Assembly: GCA_029557025.1 (NCBI GenBank)
Contig: JAKPRU010000655.1
Location: 1-5,299, forward strand
DNA length: 5,299 bases
From: Candidatus Omnitrophota bacterium
Lineage (GTDB): Bacteria; Hinthialibacterota; Hinthialibacteria; Hinthialibacterales; JAKPRU01
Direction: 5' to 3'
Position 1 is the first letter of the stretch. The number at the start of each line of letters is the position of its first letter. The notes beneath the pieces are model-generated. The model was not told the DNA's origin. It searched no databases and was given only the letters and a program-made list of their open reading frames with translations. The position numbers were made by a program, and so were the translations under genes. Positions 4,582-5,299 of this stretch are shown in pieces.

Positions 4582-5299
4582 GTGGTCACCTACTCCATGC
4601 CGACGTTCGGGGCGGATGCGGGATATGCGTGGGATGTCGCATGGGATCCCGAAATAAATGACTTTGTGCCTTGGCCGATGACGGACCGGCAGAAGAATAT
4701 GAAAGCGGACCGGTTGTATTGCATCCGGCATTTCGGCGGAGGGGCACAATCCGATGACTTTGTGCAACATGCCTACGAGAACGGGATGAAAGTGGCCTAT
4801 CTTGTCGGGTCCGGGACACCGGCGGGCGCTGCTGCCTATGCCGCCTCCGTGACGGCGGCCTTGAATGCCGTTGATGACTATATTGACGGGCCTTATGCCG
4901 GTACGGTTATCGCGGTGGAACTTGGGAATGAGGAGGACGTTAATTTCGAAACCGTCGGTTATCTGGGTGGCCAACAGTTTGGGGAATACTATGTTGCCGC
5001 CCGAAATGCGGTCAAACAGAATTGGCCGAATTTGGAGATCGTGAGCGGCGGCAGCATCTCCAACCATCGAGACTTTCAGAAGTGGGACATGGCGAATCCC
5101 GGTGGAGGACTGACCTTCTTTCAGGGCTTCATTGACTCGGTAACACAGGCCGCTCAGACTGCCGGGAAAGGTCGCTATGATTATCTCCCGGACACGGTGG
5201 CGATTCATGGATACCAGGGTGCATATTCCCCGGAAGACAAAGTGACTACTGACAATCCATTATACGGAGGTCCACTTACCGAGTGGAAGTTTCGAGTGG
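4582..5299 (+). CDS. Clan GH-A-like glycoside hydrolase (5' end uncertain, 3' end beyond window)
   Basis: The frame is open from 4570, after the TGA at 4567-4569, to the right edge. The translation reads as an (alpha/beta)8 glycosidase: first strand RLYCIRHFGGG (4711-4743), next strand MKVAYLVGSG (4786-4815), then VIAVELGNEEDV (4909-4944). The GNE of that motif, with Glu at 4930-4932, matches the acid/base motif at the end of strand 4 in clan GH-A. LEIVSGGSIS and DTVAIHGYQG follow as later strands. The nucleophile strand should lie past or at the window edge. Families such as GH5, GH39 or GH51 are similar in design, and I cannot choose between them. The start is unclear. GTG 4582 is used here and ATG 4597 is the alternative, but neither has a ribosome binding site. 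No signal peptide is encoded in any frame near the start, unlike the other carbohydrate-active proteins here, so the 5' end may be lost or frameshifted. The upstream ATG at 4566 is in another frame that stops at about 4660. Confidence 0.7.
   Translation, partial: MVTYSMPTFGADAGYAWDVAWDPEINDFVPWPMTDRQKNMKADRLYCIRHFGGGAQSDDFVQHAYENGMKVAYLVGSGTPAGAAAYAASVTAALNAVDDYIDGPYAGTVIAVELGNEEDVNFETVGYLGGQQFGEYYVAARNAVKQNWPNLEIVSGGSISNHRDFQKWDMANPGGGLTFFQGFIDSVTQAAQTAGKGRYDYLPDTVAIHGYQGAYSPEDKVTTDNPLYGGPLTEWKFRV

Noticed and set aside
4441..5208. A 255-codon open frame on the minus strand
   Set aside because: It is antisense to the open glycosidase frame that shows barrel strands and the GNE motif; the minus translation has no recognisable domain and crosses the promoter.
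1..5299. CRISPR array, tRNA, rRNA or attachment sites
   Set aside because: No regularly spaced direct repeats, no cloverleaf with conserved T-arm sequence, and no ribosomal RNA-like stretches were seen.

Overview
The window most resembles accessory, carbohydrate-degrading DNA from a bacterium of the PVC superphylum (Kiritimatiellota, Lentisphaerota or Verrucomicrobiota). This is inferred from protein style, not from a marker gene. The clues are a secreted DUF1080 protein, a secreted multidomain glycosidase-like protein with the 'WLLCGPFPN' opening common in that group, a second glycosidase-like barrel, moderate GC content, and intergenic gaps filled with palindromic elements. All well-supported genes read on the + strand. 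They are separated by about 190, 250, 209 and 565 bases, so they are probably separate transcription units rather than one operon.

Layout. Bases 2-223 are the 3' end of a STAS-domain (anti-anti-sigma type) gene, followed by C/G-rich hairpins. Bases 414-1094 encode a secreted DUF1080 / 3-keto-disaccharide hydrolase-like protein, preceded by a candidate promoter that overlaps a 20-base dyad and followed by a clear A/T-flanked terminator. Bases 1345-3276 encode a 643-residue secreted glycoside-hydrolase-like protein with an N-terminal beta-sandwich, a middle beta domain, a TIM barrel and a C-terminal beta domain. Bases 3486-4016 encode a membrane-anchored VOC (glyoxalase/dioxygenase-fold) protein with all four usual metal ligands, preceded by a perfect TATAAT box and two back-to-back leader hairpins.

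Bases 4017-4565 are a long gap. It holds a possible small zinc-finger-like minus-strand ORF, a perfect 15-bp inverted-repeat element, a short hairpin, and a good TTGACG-N17-TATATT promoter. From about 4582 to the window edge runs a second clan GH-A-like glycosidase. It is open through the right end, but its 5' end has no ribosome binding site, no signal peptide and an in-frame stop just upstream.

Together the DUF1080 protein and the two glycosidase-like proteins suggest extracytoplasmic breakdown of a polysaccharide or a modified glycoside. No transporter, sulfatase or dedicated regulator is visible. I found no convincing new multi-gene system. The most useful leads are the apparent missing nucleophile in the 643-residue protein, the odd 5' end of the last gene, the membrane-tethered VOC enzyme with its structured leader, and the 4299-4385 repeat.
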